64,000 bases of DNA from Tachypleus tridentatus (lineage: Eukaryota > Arthropoda > Merostomata > Xiphosura > Limulidae). The position numbers and the translations under genes are program-made. The DNA lies in assembly GCF_004210375.1 (NCBI RefSeq), contig NC_134834.1, forward strand, positions 37,848,264 to 37,912,263, read 5' to 3'. Numbering within the stretch: the stretch's first letter is position 1; every line of letters starts with the position of its first letter. Of this stretch, positions 1 to 13,100 are shown piece by piece. Below the pieces are notes generated by a model. That model saw only the letters and a program-made list of their open reading frames with translations, made no database searches and was not told the origin of the DNA.

Positions 1-2875
1 TTGAGGGCATATATAGTGCAGATAACCTTTAAGTAACTTTCATTAAATATTTGAACCAAACAAAGAATATTCTTATCTCAATTGTTGGTTTGATGTTTTA
101 TGGCCCAAAGCAACAAGGCTAACTGCACCGATTTCAAATGTAGGACAGGTTAATCTCCTATTTAAAAACGAAAATCAGTCTCCTGTGGTACTGACCGACA
201 TTGAACTTATACAAAAAGATGATGTTTTCTGCCCCAATAAACAAGAATGTCTTTTTAAAACTCTTTGAGACATATATATATATATAAATGGATGATGCAC
301 TACTTTGGACATATAATGAGATTTGAGGGTATGTTGGTAGAGCTTGTGATAAGTAATAAAATCGAATCGCATAAAAATCATAACCATTGCCTGAAATTTC
401 CTGTTATGTTTGTTTGGTTGTCAAGGAGACATACTGTGTGACTTTTGACAATTCATTTTGGTACCAACAGCCTGAAACAATCAGATAAGACGTGCTAAAG
501 ACTGTTTTTCAGAATTTTAAAACACAATAGCACATATTTTCAGCCTCAGACTGAACATTAAACTAGCTATCTATAGTGTAGTTATATACATGTGAACAGA
601 CATGTTTCCTCTTAACTGCCAAACAAAACAGCACGATAATTAAACAACTCAACAAAATTCAGCATTTTAACCAATTAACCAAACCCTACTTGCCTTCCTT
701 AGCCACACAAGCCTAATACCATTTACTATTTTTCCTGCACGAGATGAAAATTTTAAAATAATATATGTGTGCAAATATTATAGGCCATGTTACTGCTGCC
801 TTGAGTAACTTGCATCTCATTGAGTAAGTGGTAGCATATTGAAGAGCAATCTCTAAAACATGTGTAGAAAGTTTTATAGTCAGATAAATGTTTTAAATGT
901 GGAATTCAGGTACAGTTATGCCCAACAGTTAGTTACAAGTAACTGAAATATAAATATTATGGATACATTATGTAAATACTTATGATGAACTTGGAACAAA
1001 GGAAAATAAATGACACAAGTAAACAAATAAAGCAAACTTATTATTCACTAAAATTATTTATTGTAGCTTAAGAACTAGTCTTAAATTAGTTGAACCATTG
1101 GAGCAAAACATTTTTTTTTTCAAATATTGCCATACAGAACAAGAACAGAAGTAAAAAAAGTAATACTAAACATTTAAGTCAGACCAGGAAGTCCTACTGT
1201 AGTATCTTTAATCTTTTGACAACTTACATCATTCAGTTAATATACACAAAGGAGAGAATCTCCAACACATATCAACAAGTACGTGTCACCCCCGAAGCTG
1301 TGCTTGCCCCACCTCAGTTTCAATTACACAGCCACTGGCATATATAAACTTTATCTAAACAAAAAATATTAATAGATGCTTAGAATCTTCTAATATATTC
1401 CCAAAAACAAAGCAAATGTTTAAGCAAAATTATAAACGTTAATTAAGAAAGCTCTGGGTTTAAGAGTGTACTCTTCTACAGTCTTTGCTGCATTCTCAGA
1501 TTAAGTTTTCAATTCAATTTTCATTCCTTGTGGCTGTCAGTCTTTGAGCTTTGAACTGAGGGTTGCTGTACATTTTTGAAACTCATCAAAACTTTTTTGT
1601 TTCAAATAACTGAAACTATTTTGGAAACATTAACTGAAAAATTGAGCTATTGAAGTCTTTTGTCAATACCACTCTGAAATCTTTTTACAATTTCAAAGCT
1701 CAGTTTTCCCACAGCCATTTGCCACTTTTGAAATATTATTTTATTTTCAAAAATGATTTAGCAGAAGCATAGCTTACGAATGTATTGTTCTTGGGATACT
1801 AACTCATTAACAGATAACACCTCATTAACTGCAAAAGTGGTTTGTATTTGTTCAACATAATTATGTAGTCTGTTCAGAGTTGAGTAAATATTTTTGCTGT
1901 AAAAGAAGCAATCTGCTCAGTTCTCTTTTACTTTCTTTGGTGATTTTGGTTCCGTTTATCTTAATCAAGCAACAAGAACTGATAAATAATCACATTCTTC
2001 CTCTTACATAAGAAATTTTGACAAAAGGGGACAATGATACAGTCACCCTAGTTTTAAATAGCACATCCATATGAATATACTGCCAAATATGCATTCACTA
2101 GGTGAAGTTGATTACTTAAACCAGTAAGTAATCAATGTAATTCTCATGGAAAAAATAAAGGTGTAGCAATTACTCATCATACATTCCAAAACTGTGTTTA
2201 AAATATTCATGACTGCATAAAATCGAATTATGCAATTGTTGTATGTAAAGCATTTAGGGATGTGTTGGGTCCACTTTATGAACCTAGCATGAAAATGAAA
2301 AGCTAGGTGCCAGTTTTTCAAAAAAAAAAAGAAAAAAAGAGAGACAAGTGTTCTACAGAGAAATCTAATCTTTCAAGACTTCTCAAGTGTTTTGGGTGAC
2401 AGACACAATAAAGTGTCTCATGAAATGATGGATGCTACTTTATATGAAATTTACCAACCTACAAGTTCCTTATATAGGAGAGAGGTCTGTGCAACTTATC
2501 AGTGCTCTATGCAACTTCTATTATCCTTATTTTAGATAAAATGCAAAAGATGGTTCTGTGTCATACAACAGATGTTCAATATGGAGAAGCAACCCAACAC
2601 ACTAAACAAAAAAATTTTATTTAAGAGTCCTGTAACTTTGGACTTTTTACCTTTGTCAAAAGAATGTCTGCAACCACTGACACTAGGTTTATGTGAAAAG
2701 AGCCAGATGGCATTATACAACTTTTTGAGGTTGAACTGTATGACCTGTGGGTCATTAGTAAATAAGGTGGTCTTTTCAATGTAAAGATTCAGTCCTTTAT
2801 GTACTTAGCATGATAGTTAAAGTAACCCATCTACAATAGCCTGGTATTGTGTAAGTCATGCTGATGAATGAGTTG
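1..2875. other. AT-rich non-coding sequence with one LINE-tail fragment
   Basis: This is the 3' flank of TMEM129. At 77-140 there is a degenerate minus-strand copy of the LINE/SINE tail (TTTATGGCCCAAAGCAACAAGG), and at 268-288 a short (TA)n run. The rest is AT-rich with only short, non-conserved ORFs; I see no gene. Confidence 0.5.
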
Positions 2876-2960
2876 TTTATCTAGCACAAAGCCATACAAG
2901 AGCTGTCTTTGCTCTGCCCACCATGAGTATTGAAACAAGAGTACTAAATACTGTGCACAC
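2876..2960 (-). mobile_element. SINE type B fragment (tRNA-derived)
   Basis: Diverged match to the type B SINE: AGCACAAAGCCATACAAGAG, then GCTCTGCCCACCATGAGTAT. Only the tail and middle remain. Confidence 0.6.
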
Positions 2961-3283
2961 ATAGCATCATTAATTTGTTTCTAGGACTCAAGTTGCAAAA
3001 GGAATGCAGGTTCACAGAACAAATTCTACAACTGAATGTATTCATCATGCTACAATAATCATTAATAACAATGAATCAGGCAATGAATGAAAGTGGAATG
3101 TGTACACTTAATACACAGTATGTAAAATATATTATTAAGGGTGAGTTATGGACAAGGGTAAAAGCAGAACTGTGGTCATTTCTGTAGAAGTAGATGAACA
3201 CAATATATATGTATGTACACACAAACATGTGACAAATTTACAGATTAGACAAAGTGCCTCTCTTACAAAGCCTTGTTATTTTT

Positions 3284-3420
3284 ATTGATTTTTTTTGTGG
3301 AATAAAGCACAAAGCTACAAAATGGGCTATCTGTGCTCTGCCAACTATAAGTATCAAAATCCAGTTTCATACGGCACAAGTCCACAGACATACTGATGGG
3401 CCACTAGGGGGCTCTTATTG
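3284..3420 (-). mobile_element. SINE type B copy
   Basis: It shows tail-to-head order on the plus strand: AAAGCACAAAGCTACAAAAT, GGGCTATCTGTGCTCTGCC, AGTATCAAAATCCAGTTT (decayed B box), CACAGACATACTGATGGGCC and ACTAGGGGGC. This is the same layout as the clean copy at 27080-27203. Confidence 0.75.
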
Positions 3421-3537
3421 CTTATACAATTATCCCCAAGAAAAATGTCATTCTGTCCACAAACTAATTCAATTAATAATGTTAATATTGTATGCAAACT
3501 ACAAATATATGTATTTACTAATTGCTTTGTCTCATTT

Positions 3538-3815
3538 TGTTTGCTGAATTTTGCACAAACCTACACAAGGGCTATATGAGCTAGCCGTCCCTAATTTAGT
3601 AGTAAATTTAGTGTAAAACTAAAGGGAAGGCAGCTAGTCATCACCACCCACCACCAACTCTTAGGCTACTCTTTTAACAATGAATAGCGGGATTGACCAC
3701 CTCCTTTCAATGTCCCCACAGCTGAAAGAGTGAGCATGTTTGGTGCAACAGGGATTTTAATCTGCAACCTTCTGACTACAAGTCAAATGCCTTAACCATT
3801 TGGCCATACTAGGCC
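3538..3815 (-). mobile_element. SINE type A copy, near full length, old
   Basis: It carries the type A landmarks in tail-to-head order: TTTTGCACAAACCTACACAA, GGGAAGGCAGCTAGTCATCA, CCACCCACCACCAACTCTTA, ATAGCGGGATTGACC, GAGCATGTTTGGTGC, and the tRNA-like head ending TTGGCCATACTAGGCCA. Many substitutions indicate age. Confidence 0.85.
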
Positions 3816-5339
3816 ACTTTGTCTCAGAAACAAAAGACAAGATATTTTCTTTATTCATGTATGATGTTTGTGTTGTTCCTTAATTGCAAGTAATCTACAT
3901 TTCAATAGATATTTGATGAAAAATCACTGAAACTAGTTTATCCTTCAGTGAACAAGCTGTATAAAATAACTCACAAAATCAAAACTGCTCATTTTCACCA
4001 GAAAGAAACAATTTGAGAAATGTTAATATCAAACTACTATACACATAAATTACTGATCTTCACAATAAGAGCTCTAGTCAAATTCTTCAAGGCTTGCCCT
4101 TGTCTGGGATTGCTGATAAAATATGAAGTTTTTTGAAATCACTTTAACTTGGTGACAAATAGCAACTTCAAAAACAGACTGGAGACAAGTTTCTTTCTCA
4201 TCAAAATTTTCAATTCTGGAAGTGAAAGAAAATATTCTGATTTTGTGTGTTTGAGTCAAAATTCATCCTCCATGGCTATTACTTTGTAACATATTAAAAG
4301 TGCCTTTAAAATTTGTAGCATGTTGAAAACATGTTTCACAGCTTTTAATATTTTACTAAACAGTCTTACTTGTTGCAATTTTTTTTCAGCCTGCAGGATT
4401 TCAATATTTTAATTATTGAGTTTGCTATCACTTAGTATCATTCTCTCTATGTAAATACACTGCACATAATAATTGTGAGGTAACTGGCACTTATAATACT
4501 TTAACTCAAAATATTATACTAAATGTCATAATCACTCAAATTTAACTAATATGCAAAACAGACAGCTGAAATGTAAACAACTGGTTATCTAAACCATTTT
4601 CATAAATAATTATTTAGTATTGTATATGGGTGACGAATTTCATCCATATATTAATTTGGGGACCAAGACAATCTCCATTTCAAACACTGAGGAAATATTT
4701 TATTAAACAGCCTTACCTGTTAAAAAATAAAACATCAAACATATAAAAGTTGTACACATGCAATTCTTTGAAATCATATGCATTTAAATTAAAATTTCCC
4801 CAATAATAAACAAGTATAAGTAACTTCATTAAAACATTTTATTCAGAAGTATATGCACACAACACTTTTGTCAGTAGCCAAGATATCAAACAAAAGCTTT
4901 ATGTGAATACGAGAGTAAGCTTACATAAATATTTGTTTTCACAAAAACATTAATTTAAAGTACAACATTTCAAGAAGCTTCAACATTTGTTTATAATAAA
5001 TATAAATAATGAATAGCTAGTGTTTGCAATTAGTAACACTGCTGGTAGGTTTTGAGGTTAATCATTTACATGAGAAAATATACAACAAATAAACAGAAAG
5101 GTTTCATTTCACACTGGTACTTATTAAATGGAAGTTTTTATGTCTAAACTGAAAACCTATTTGAATAATCACTTAAACAATACAAATAGAATGTAATCAA
5201 ACACCAATCTCATAAAAAAGAAACCTGAATGGCATTAAGGTTACAGGTGTTAGCTTCACATAGTAACATTAGAAAAATGGTATAAATCCAATTGTAGTAT
5301 CATATACTCTTTTAACATCTCTCTACAACGTAATAAAAC
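3816..5339. other. AT-rich non-coding sequence
   Basis: I find no convincing coding region, RNA or repeat; only short ORFs without conserved motifs. Confidence 0.5.
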
Positions 5340-5479
5340 AGCTCAGATTTGTAAGTCAGAAGAGCTCAAAAACTCTCAAAGTAGCAGCAAAGAAGGTCTT
5401 ATGTTGAATATGGGCAAAGAAAACTAGATAGTAGTATTAAAAGAATTAAAATTCTCTAAATTCCAATTGGATTTGTAGC

Positions 5480-6560
5480 CAAGACCACAGGCAGAAATGG
5501 TTCCAAATATTTAGTAACTAACAGGACCAAATTTTATATCCCATCATGGGAAAAAATCAGAAGGAAAACACTTGGCTGATTCCCAAGTATGGCCCAGCTC
5601 TCCTAAAGTGTAAGGTGGAGCCAAAACACTTGGATTCCCTGCTGAAAATTCTCATTACAAGTTTTTGTTCCTGTACTCCAGCAACTGCCAGTAGATCTTG
5701 AAAAGACTGGGTGACTGCTAGAGAGATAGCTGACACTCTCTGATCAAAAACTTCTACAAAAGGGACAAGAGATGACAATATGGGAGATTAAGCAAAAAGA
5801 TGCTAAGCAAGTACAGACAGCAATTCAAAAAAGACAACAAAGTCAATTGCATACATAAAAAAATGCTTTGCAAAGATCATTATCATGGAATAACATATGG
5901 CATGTTGCTTACTTTATCACTTGGTTTATCTACAACCAGGTGCAAACCTAGTGAAATAGAACCTGTCAAATGATCCAAAGTGTAGTCTGTATGGAGGCAT
6001 ACAAATTCTTACCATGTGTTATCAGCCTACAAAAAGGCTTTGGGAAGAAGCAGACACACACAGACATAACCAAGTGCTCCAAAATCTAGCAGCAGACATT
6101 GTATAGTGTTAGCCAACAGAAAGAAAGCACCTATAAAACAGCCAGTTTACTTTCTTAGAAGAGGCACCAGATATTGCTAACAAATGGAATATTTGCCTTT
6201 GCAAATGACTGGGAGATAGTAAATAATCAGGGAGATATGAGAGAATACAAAGAAGGAGTTGCTAGAACTAGACAAAGACCTGACCTGATACTCTCCTCTG
6301 ACAGCAGCAGAACAATAGTAGTAATTGAACTGACAGTGTCCTAAAAAGGCACAAATGAGTGAAAGACATGAGTAAAACCTAGTGGGATACAAGGAACTCA
6401 TGAAGGAAATCCAAAACTAGGGCTACAGCACATGACTGTTTGCTGTAGAAGTGGGAATAAGAAGTTACCAAGTGCATCTGTCTGTAGTTTACTGAAACAG
6501 ATTGGATTTAGGTCAGAGAGAATCAAAGACTATCAAAGAATTAGTAGAGAAGGTCTTGTG
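5480..6560 (+). mobile_element. Relic of an R2-like (restriction-like endonuclease) retrotransposon, 3' coding end
   Basis: Decayed coding sequence is readable across several frames. A CCHC-type knuckle remnant (CSLYGGIQILTMCYQ at about 5978-6022, second Cys and His lost) is followed by HRHNQVLQNLAADIV. At 6276-6341 comes RPDLILSSDSSRTIVVIELT, then after a stop MSERHE, GYKELMKEIQN, LFAVEVG and KTIKELVEKVL. The order CCHC, then RPD...ELT...VEVG, is that of the C-terminal endonuclease of R2-like non-LTR elements. Many stops and frameshifts show it is dead. The family name is my inference; a related uncharacterised repeat family is possible. Confidence 0.6.
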
Positions 6561-8477
6561 TTGCATATGAGCAAAACAAAATGGTGAAAAGTGGGCTTTA
6601 TGTAATTCCTAAATTGCATAAAAATCCCTTTGAATTCAGATTTATAATTAAATTCTTTAAACACATTTATTAAATTTATATCAATTGCCTTTAATAATAT
6701 TCTAGATGTTGTGTTCAAAAATAACACTGTATTTAAATAATTCAGGTGAATATTTTTTTGATTATCAAGAACAACATTCCAGTTTTGGAACATAAAAATA
6801 ATTTAAATGTTTCAAATATGACTAATTTTGTTTCCACTTATAATTTTACTACATTATACATTAAAAATAGATCTAAAAAAAAGAGTTAATACAAGTTTTT
6901 ACTTATCTGTTTGATAATGTTATATACACAGAAATAAATATTCCTACACATAAAGTTATTAAAATTCAGTATAAAAACTTTCTTCATTTCTGTGTTTATA
7001 AGAATTAGGTTATTTTTAATGAACAGTGATATAAACAAACAGTGGGTACTCCAGTAGGAGCTAACTTTTGTGCAAATATGGCAAATGTTTTGGTTTTTTA
7101 ATGAAAATACATTTATGGAAGCAAAAAAAAAAAAAAAAGTTCAAATCCTAAGTTGTACAAATATACTTTTCATTACAGAGATGATATAATTACTATAAAT
7201 AATCAGTACTTTACACCAAGTGTAACATATCCAAAAGTACTTGAAACAGAAAAGAGTAACAATGATAATGTATATGCTAATTATTTAGATTTAGATATTA
7301 AATTAGTAAACAGTAAAGTACAACCGAATGTTTTTGATAAGATAAGAGCATTTAACTTTCCCATCCTTGGTCTACCTACCCCAATAATATAATTCCTCAT
7401 ATGCTAAAAGACATTACATCTCAATTACAAAGATTTTTAAATGTTTGTAATAAAAGTAAGTTCTTTAGGGGCAATATTATATTATTCATGACTACACAAG
7501 GAAATAATGGTAAAACATTTTATTAATTAAAAACGTTTTAGCAAGAGTTTATTAAAATTTTGAAAATATATTACTATGTATATATTCAATGAGGAAAAAA
7601 CATTTTTGTTCCTAAAAGTAGCTAGCTCCCTTTAATATTTATCATGAAAATTTATTCAGTATGGCTGAGATGGACACAACTAATCTCAAGGAGCTCGGCT
7701 TGTCTTAGCTTTCTTGTGCCACAATTGAATAATGTTACAAAAAAAAAAAAGAACTACCTACAGTACTTAAGATCTAGTATAAAGTAAAATGTCATTTTCA
7801 GAAAATAGTCAAGGTTAGAAGTAACTGGTAGAATTTTTAGGATGGTTATTGTTCTATTGTAAGAATTTTTAGAACTTTTATAGGCAGGTTATGGTAGGTA
7901 ATGTTTAGTAAAAATATTTTTGGCATGGCTTTCTTTTATTCCCACTTTTGACTTTAATACATCTCTTTAGGAGTAACTGCCTAAGCTGCAGATAAAGAAA
8001 AGCAATAAGAGTTGTGACATTGCAGGTATAAGCACCCTTAATTAATTTTCCATGCCTACTAGCTGGTTTGTCATTTGCTTTTTGGATTTTGTCTCACAGA
8101 AGAGATATCCCCAATGTTTTTGGTTGCATTATCACAAACAGTTTCTATCATGACCTTCAAATTACAACTGGAGTTTGTGAAAAAGTTGTATAAAAAAGTT
8201 TTGATATTTTCTTGTATATATACTAATTATTGCAGTATTTTTCTGTAACTTCGTTTCTGAATATTCAGTTTCACATGTACATATATACAAAAATTAAATG
8301 TAATGTGTGTGTGTGTATTTGAATGAAAATTGTGCCATATCTCAATTTATGTTACTGAAATTGTTAATACTTTTACCATTATATTTTGAAGCTCATCACA
8401 AACTCCTATTTCATTTTATTACATTTGTATTGTCTAAGTGATTAGATATTTAAATTTGTATTATGTAGCACAAAGAT
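6561..8477. other. AT-rich non-coding sequence
   Basis: It contains an A-run at 7123-7138, an A-run at 7739-7751 and a short (TG)n at 8307-8316. No gene or clear repeat recognised. Confidence 0.5.
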
Positions 8478-8755
8478 TGTTTGTTTGTTTGTCTGTTGAT
8501 TCTGAATTTTGTGCAAAGCTACATGGAGGCTACCTGCACTAGCCATTCCTACATTAGCAGAGAAACAATAGAGGGAAGGCAACTAGTCATCACTACCACC
8601 AACTCTTAGACTATTCTTTTACACATGAAGAGTGACATTCACCATTACATTATAATGTCCCAACAGCTGAAATGATGAGCATGGATTCAAAACCATAACC
8701 CTCAGATTGCAAGTCAAGCACCTTAACTACATTGGCTACAATACAGCACATAAAA
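8478..8755 (-). mobile_element. SINE type A copy, old
   Basis: It opens with (GTTT)n, then GAATTTTGTGCAAAGCTACA, GGGAAGGCAACTAGTCATCA, CACCAACTCTTAGACTATTC, a decayed middle, and a tRNA-like head CTTAACTACATTGGC. It is strongly diverged. Confidence 0.8.
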
Positions 8756-9869
8756 GATACAATTTAATAATTGCGACAAAAAAGTAAACCGTGCTTGCTG
8801 TATATCATTGAATATTAATATTAAACTGGGAGGAGATACTACAATTGTTTTTCTAACACTATAAAAAAAATTATTATAATAGATATCAAAGTTACATACA
8901 GCCTACAACTAATATAAAAACTGAAAATACTGAAAAACCAATACAAAGAGTAAAGACAGTTAAAGCTTCTAGTACCAAAAATAAACAATACACACACTAA
9001 AGATAAAAATGTAAACATGGTAAGTAACTGTATATGCATATATTAATGCATAATTATTAATTATTTATTATTGTCAGTTATTAAACACTCGAACATAAAG
9101 AAAAATTTTAACTCTCAAGTGCATTTAAAAATTTTCTTACTATATTTGTAAAACACACCATGTAAACATGCACAAACATGGATTAAAATTGCAGCTCAAT
9201 GGAAATGTATTGTTTTCTATCAATAAAACATAAGGACTATGTCTATTTGGATGGTTGACTTTTCCAGAAAATTGATGTTCTACTGTATTTTAATATATAA
9301 ACATATAGTGTACACTTTACAGGCATCTAGTATTCAATGCTCACTTTAGATACATTTTGGGGTTTGATTTTGCTCTTATGATGTTTTATTTTTTTTTAAT
9401 TTCTCATGAGTAAACAGCAATATCCTGCAGAAGTAAAGCTTTTTATGTCAGAGAAACATCATGATTTATCCAAATAATTCTGTAGAAGTATGTTATCCTG
9501 CTGATGATACACAGTAATTACATAACTTTGAAATATGACCTATACAACACATAACTGTCAGAAAACTTGGGGATACATTACGTGTAGCCAAGGTAAATAC
9601 ACCTGTGTGAGAATATAGGGAAAAAAGGTTAGTACATGCCATAGATTATATGGCAATTTGCATGAATAGAAACAGATATCATGCCATAGAACCTATGGCA
9701 TCATTCAGCAAAAAAAATAAATTTTAAAAACATATGATGTGGAAGAGGATTAAGCAGCCTTTAAAGGTGATATTGTATAACAACAAAAAAACAAAACTTA
9801 TTGGTCAAAATTAAAAAAAAATTAAGTTTGAAGCTTTCGTTTTGTTTGAAATATTTTAAAATAAGTTTA
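8756..9869. other. AT-rich 3' flank of TMEM129
   Basis: No conserved ORF. This is the likely TMEM129 3' UTR and downstream region. Confidence 0.45.
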
Positions 9870-10118
9870 TTATTCAACAAGGCAGACATCTACCATACAG
9901 AATAATGATCTGCATGATGGACATGGGCAACGACTTTGAAGCCAGGTTTCTGGTCTATTCTGGTTTTGACGACTAGCAAACCATTTCCCCATACAGTCAA
10001 GACACCACATTGGTCTACAGAAGCACTGCTGGCACTCCCCTACTAATGGATCATCACATAATTTTTGTAGTTTCACACAGGCTGGAACTTGCATACATCC
10101 AAGACAACTATCAATCTC
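9870..10118 (-). CDS. TMEM129: TMEM129 coding exon 4 with RING finger and stop
   Basis: The acceptor TGTATTACAG|GAG gives EIDSCLGCMQVPACVKLQKL, then the Cys-rich RING: CQQCFCRPMWCLDCMGKW, FASR, SRCPCPSCRSLFC, and the end VDVCLVE before TAA at 9870. An AATAAA polyadenylation hexamer on the minus strand overlaps the stop codon region (about 9866-9871). That is unusually close to the stop, and a more distal site is possible. Confidence 0.95.
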   Translation of the reverse strand, partial: EIDSCLGCMQVPACVKLQKLCDDPLVGECQQCFCRPMWCLDCMGKWFASRQNQNRPETWLQSRCPCPSCRSLFCMVDVCLVE

Positions 10119-13100
10119 CTGTAATACAAAATCAAAATGCTATAGAATATTTGATAGAAGATAAAGAAGAATTGTATAATATACATCATATTATCTTGAG
10201 TGTATAGATGATGCATTGATAAATACTGTTAATACTGAAATACTAAGTTTCTTTAATACTGAATTGGAAAAAAAAGTATGTTTTCATGATCAGAAACATG
10301 CTTTTAATATGTGATACAATAAATAAGCACTACTCCTTTTATACTACAACTGATTTATACAATCTTTATGTTTATATGTGAAGCCCTTCAACACTAATAT
10401 ACTTGCTGTATTTCAGGTGTTTAGTAAAGTGGCTATCACTAAATATTAAAATTTTGAATCATTCAATGGTTCAAAGATGGCTTTCTGAAAACAACTTACA
10501 AAACAATTATCATAAAACAATAATGAACACATGAAATAAGAAAATGAAGGCTGAAAATAGTATTGAAAAAAACACAGTAAATGAGAAAAAAAATCTCAGT
10601 ATTGATACTGAAGAAACTAGTTTTGTCACATTAATGTGTACACTTCAGTTTCATATAGTAAAATTAACAGGAGACTGATAAGCAAGGAATATCTGGAGAG
10701 AAGTAGAAAAGACAGCCCAGATTCAACTTAACTGGACAACAGTTGTTGATGGTCTATACTCTGTATGGGGTGATAGGCTTAAGTATGTAAGTAGGAAGAG
10801 GACATATGAATGTTTCAAAATTAGTTTGCCCATTGTTAAGACTTCTAACAGCTTGTTTCATTCACTGTGGTTTTACAGTACCTACTATTATATGCAATAT
10901 TATTTTATTAAGACTGTTGAAAACACTATTTTTATTATACTTCTAATTTAATTAAAATAAGGCTATATACATATTTTTTGCCAAATTTCTCTCACCTGTG
11001 TTAAACATGGATGAAAACATCAGTATAACTCGTAATGTGTGAAAAACATGTGAAATGCAACTTTGTTTTAAAATTCTAATGAACAAATGTTATAATTTTT
11101 CAATACTGAGAATATATTACCATTGATACTCCCCTTCCCACATTCACAAAATTTGCTATTCTCCTTCATTAATGCTCTATGAATGTGAATGTTTTTATTA
11201 CACATATCACAAGACTTCTGCATCCCTTTTTTGGAATCAAATAACTCCAATGTCTCCCTCATGCAAAACATCATGCATCACTTCACCACCAATAAGAACA
11301 AGCTAAATGGACTTTCTAATTTATTAAATATAATGATCTATACTTTATCAATTGTTTAATAACTTATACCAATATTAAAAATGCAATTATTCAATCCTTC
11401 TCCAAGCAAGGAAACACACTGCATCAGATGAAAACAACAAGCTTAAAACTTAAAATGTAATATGACTGTATGTATATACTATGATGTAAGATAATTTTAA
11501 ACAAGTTTTAATGCCATGCTAAATAGTTATCGAAGTAAACTGTTATATATTCTCTAAAATCACACAAAGACACTGAAGTAAATGCATTATGTCACTCACA
11601 TGAAAATGTTGATACATTACCACAATGAAGAATTTTGTCAAACTTGTCACTTGGCTTGAACTAGAGCAGTTGAAAACAATAAAGCTAAATAAAATAAACT
11701 AATATTTTACTAGTGTGACATACAGACGGTTTCAGGTGTTTTTTTTACTATTCCAATTTCAGATGAATAAATGTTTTTAATCTGAAATGTTATAATCCTT
11801 CTATGACTCTAATGATTTTTTTTTACACTGTCATCATGCTGTCATAAAGAGAAGCTAAATGAATGTCATGTTTATTAGTTTCGTACTGTGTACAAAATGC
11901 TACAATCAGCATAAAAGTACGCCAAAAAGAAAACACTCTATGATGCTGCAACCATAAGACAAGTCTGGATTAAGTCCAAACACACTTGACTCAATCAAAT
12001 TCCAGTGTATATTGCAATCATTCAAGACAATATAAATACTTACAATATCTGGTGGCACTGGGTATTTTGAGTTTTGCTCAACAATAGCTCTGAATGCTTC
12101 TAGAAAACGATCACTCAGCGTTCGATGCACAACAACATTCCGAGCATTTTCCAGAGGAGCTTGTAGCTTATCCCTCAAATCATTATATTCCTGAGAGTTC
12201 ACTCTAAGTACACAAGAATATAGTCAAATACAAAATTTATTTTAAGAGATTACTAACTGTATATCATTAATGAAGATGATCCAATACAATAAGAGGACTA
12301 GAAATACTTAATTTCATAAATCAAGACTAGAAAACTAAAGTCTCTTTGTTGACACTAATTTTGGCTGCAACTCATTAAATGTATTGCAGATGTTGGTATT
12401 AAAATATTACAATACCAAAGCACAACAGCATAGAGAATCAACTATTTTATTCTTCCACATTAATAACAAGTATTTTTTGTCACTAAGAAATGGTAATGTT
12501 TACCTTACAGTAACATGCATATTCAAAGCCACAAAGATAAAACATGAGCAATGAATTTGAAAAATTTTAAATTATGGTGAAGGTTTCATTTCTTTTGAAA
12601 TGACTCTTTTTCAGTATTAATTTCAAGGTTTTTATTTCAATGTTTTAAATCATAAGATTAATGGATTTAATACTATAACTTATAATAACTTACTTTATAG
12701 TGTAGTTTTATTTTAATGTTGAGACACTTCATAGATTTTAGTTATTTATGCTTTCAAGTAACTATACATACATGAAAATTTAATATTACCTGATATCAAA
12801 AGAAGGTACATAATCTCTGTGGCTATTTACACGAATTGTCAAGAACTGTATACCTGTGTTACTGACATGTGAAAGTGCATGTTCACTACTCTCAGTAAGA
12901 GTTAGGGAGGTATCACTTTGTTGAATTATAAATAATCGGTATGGGGTTATTTTTATTATCCATGAATCTGTTACAATAACTCTGGTCATGGTCCCTGTTC
13001 CAGAAGCAAATTTATCTACCCTTCGAAATTCCATATCTATCCTTGCAGCTACAACTCTCCATGGCTGTCCATATTGTGCTAGAACTTTGACAGCAGGGTG

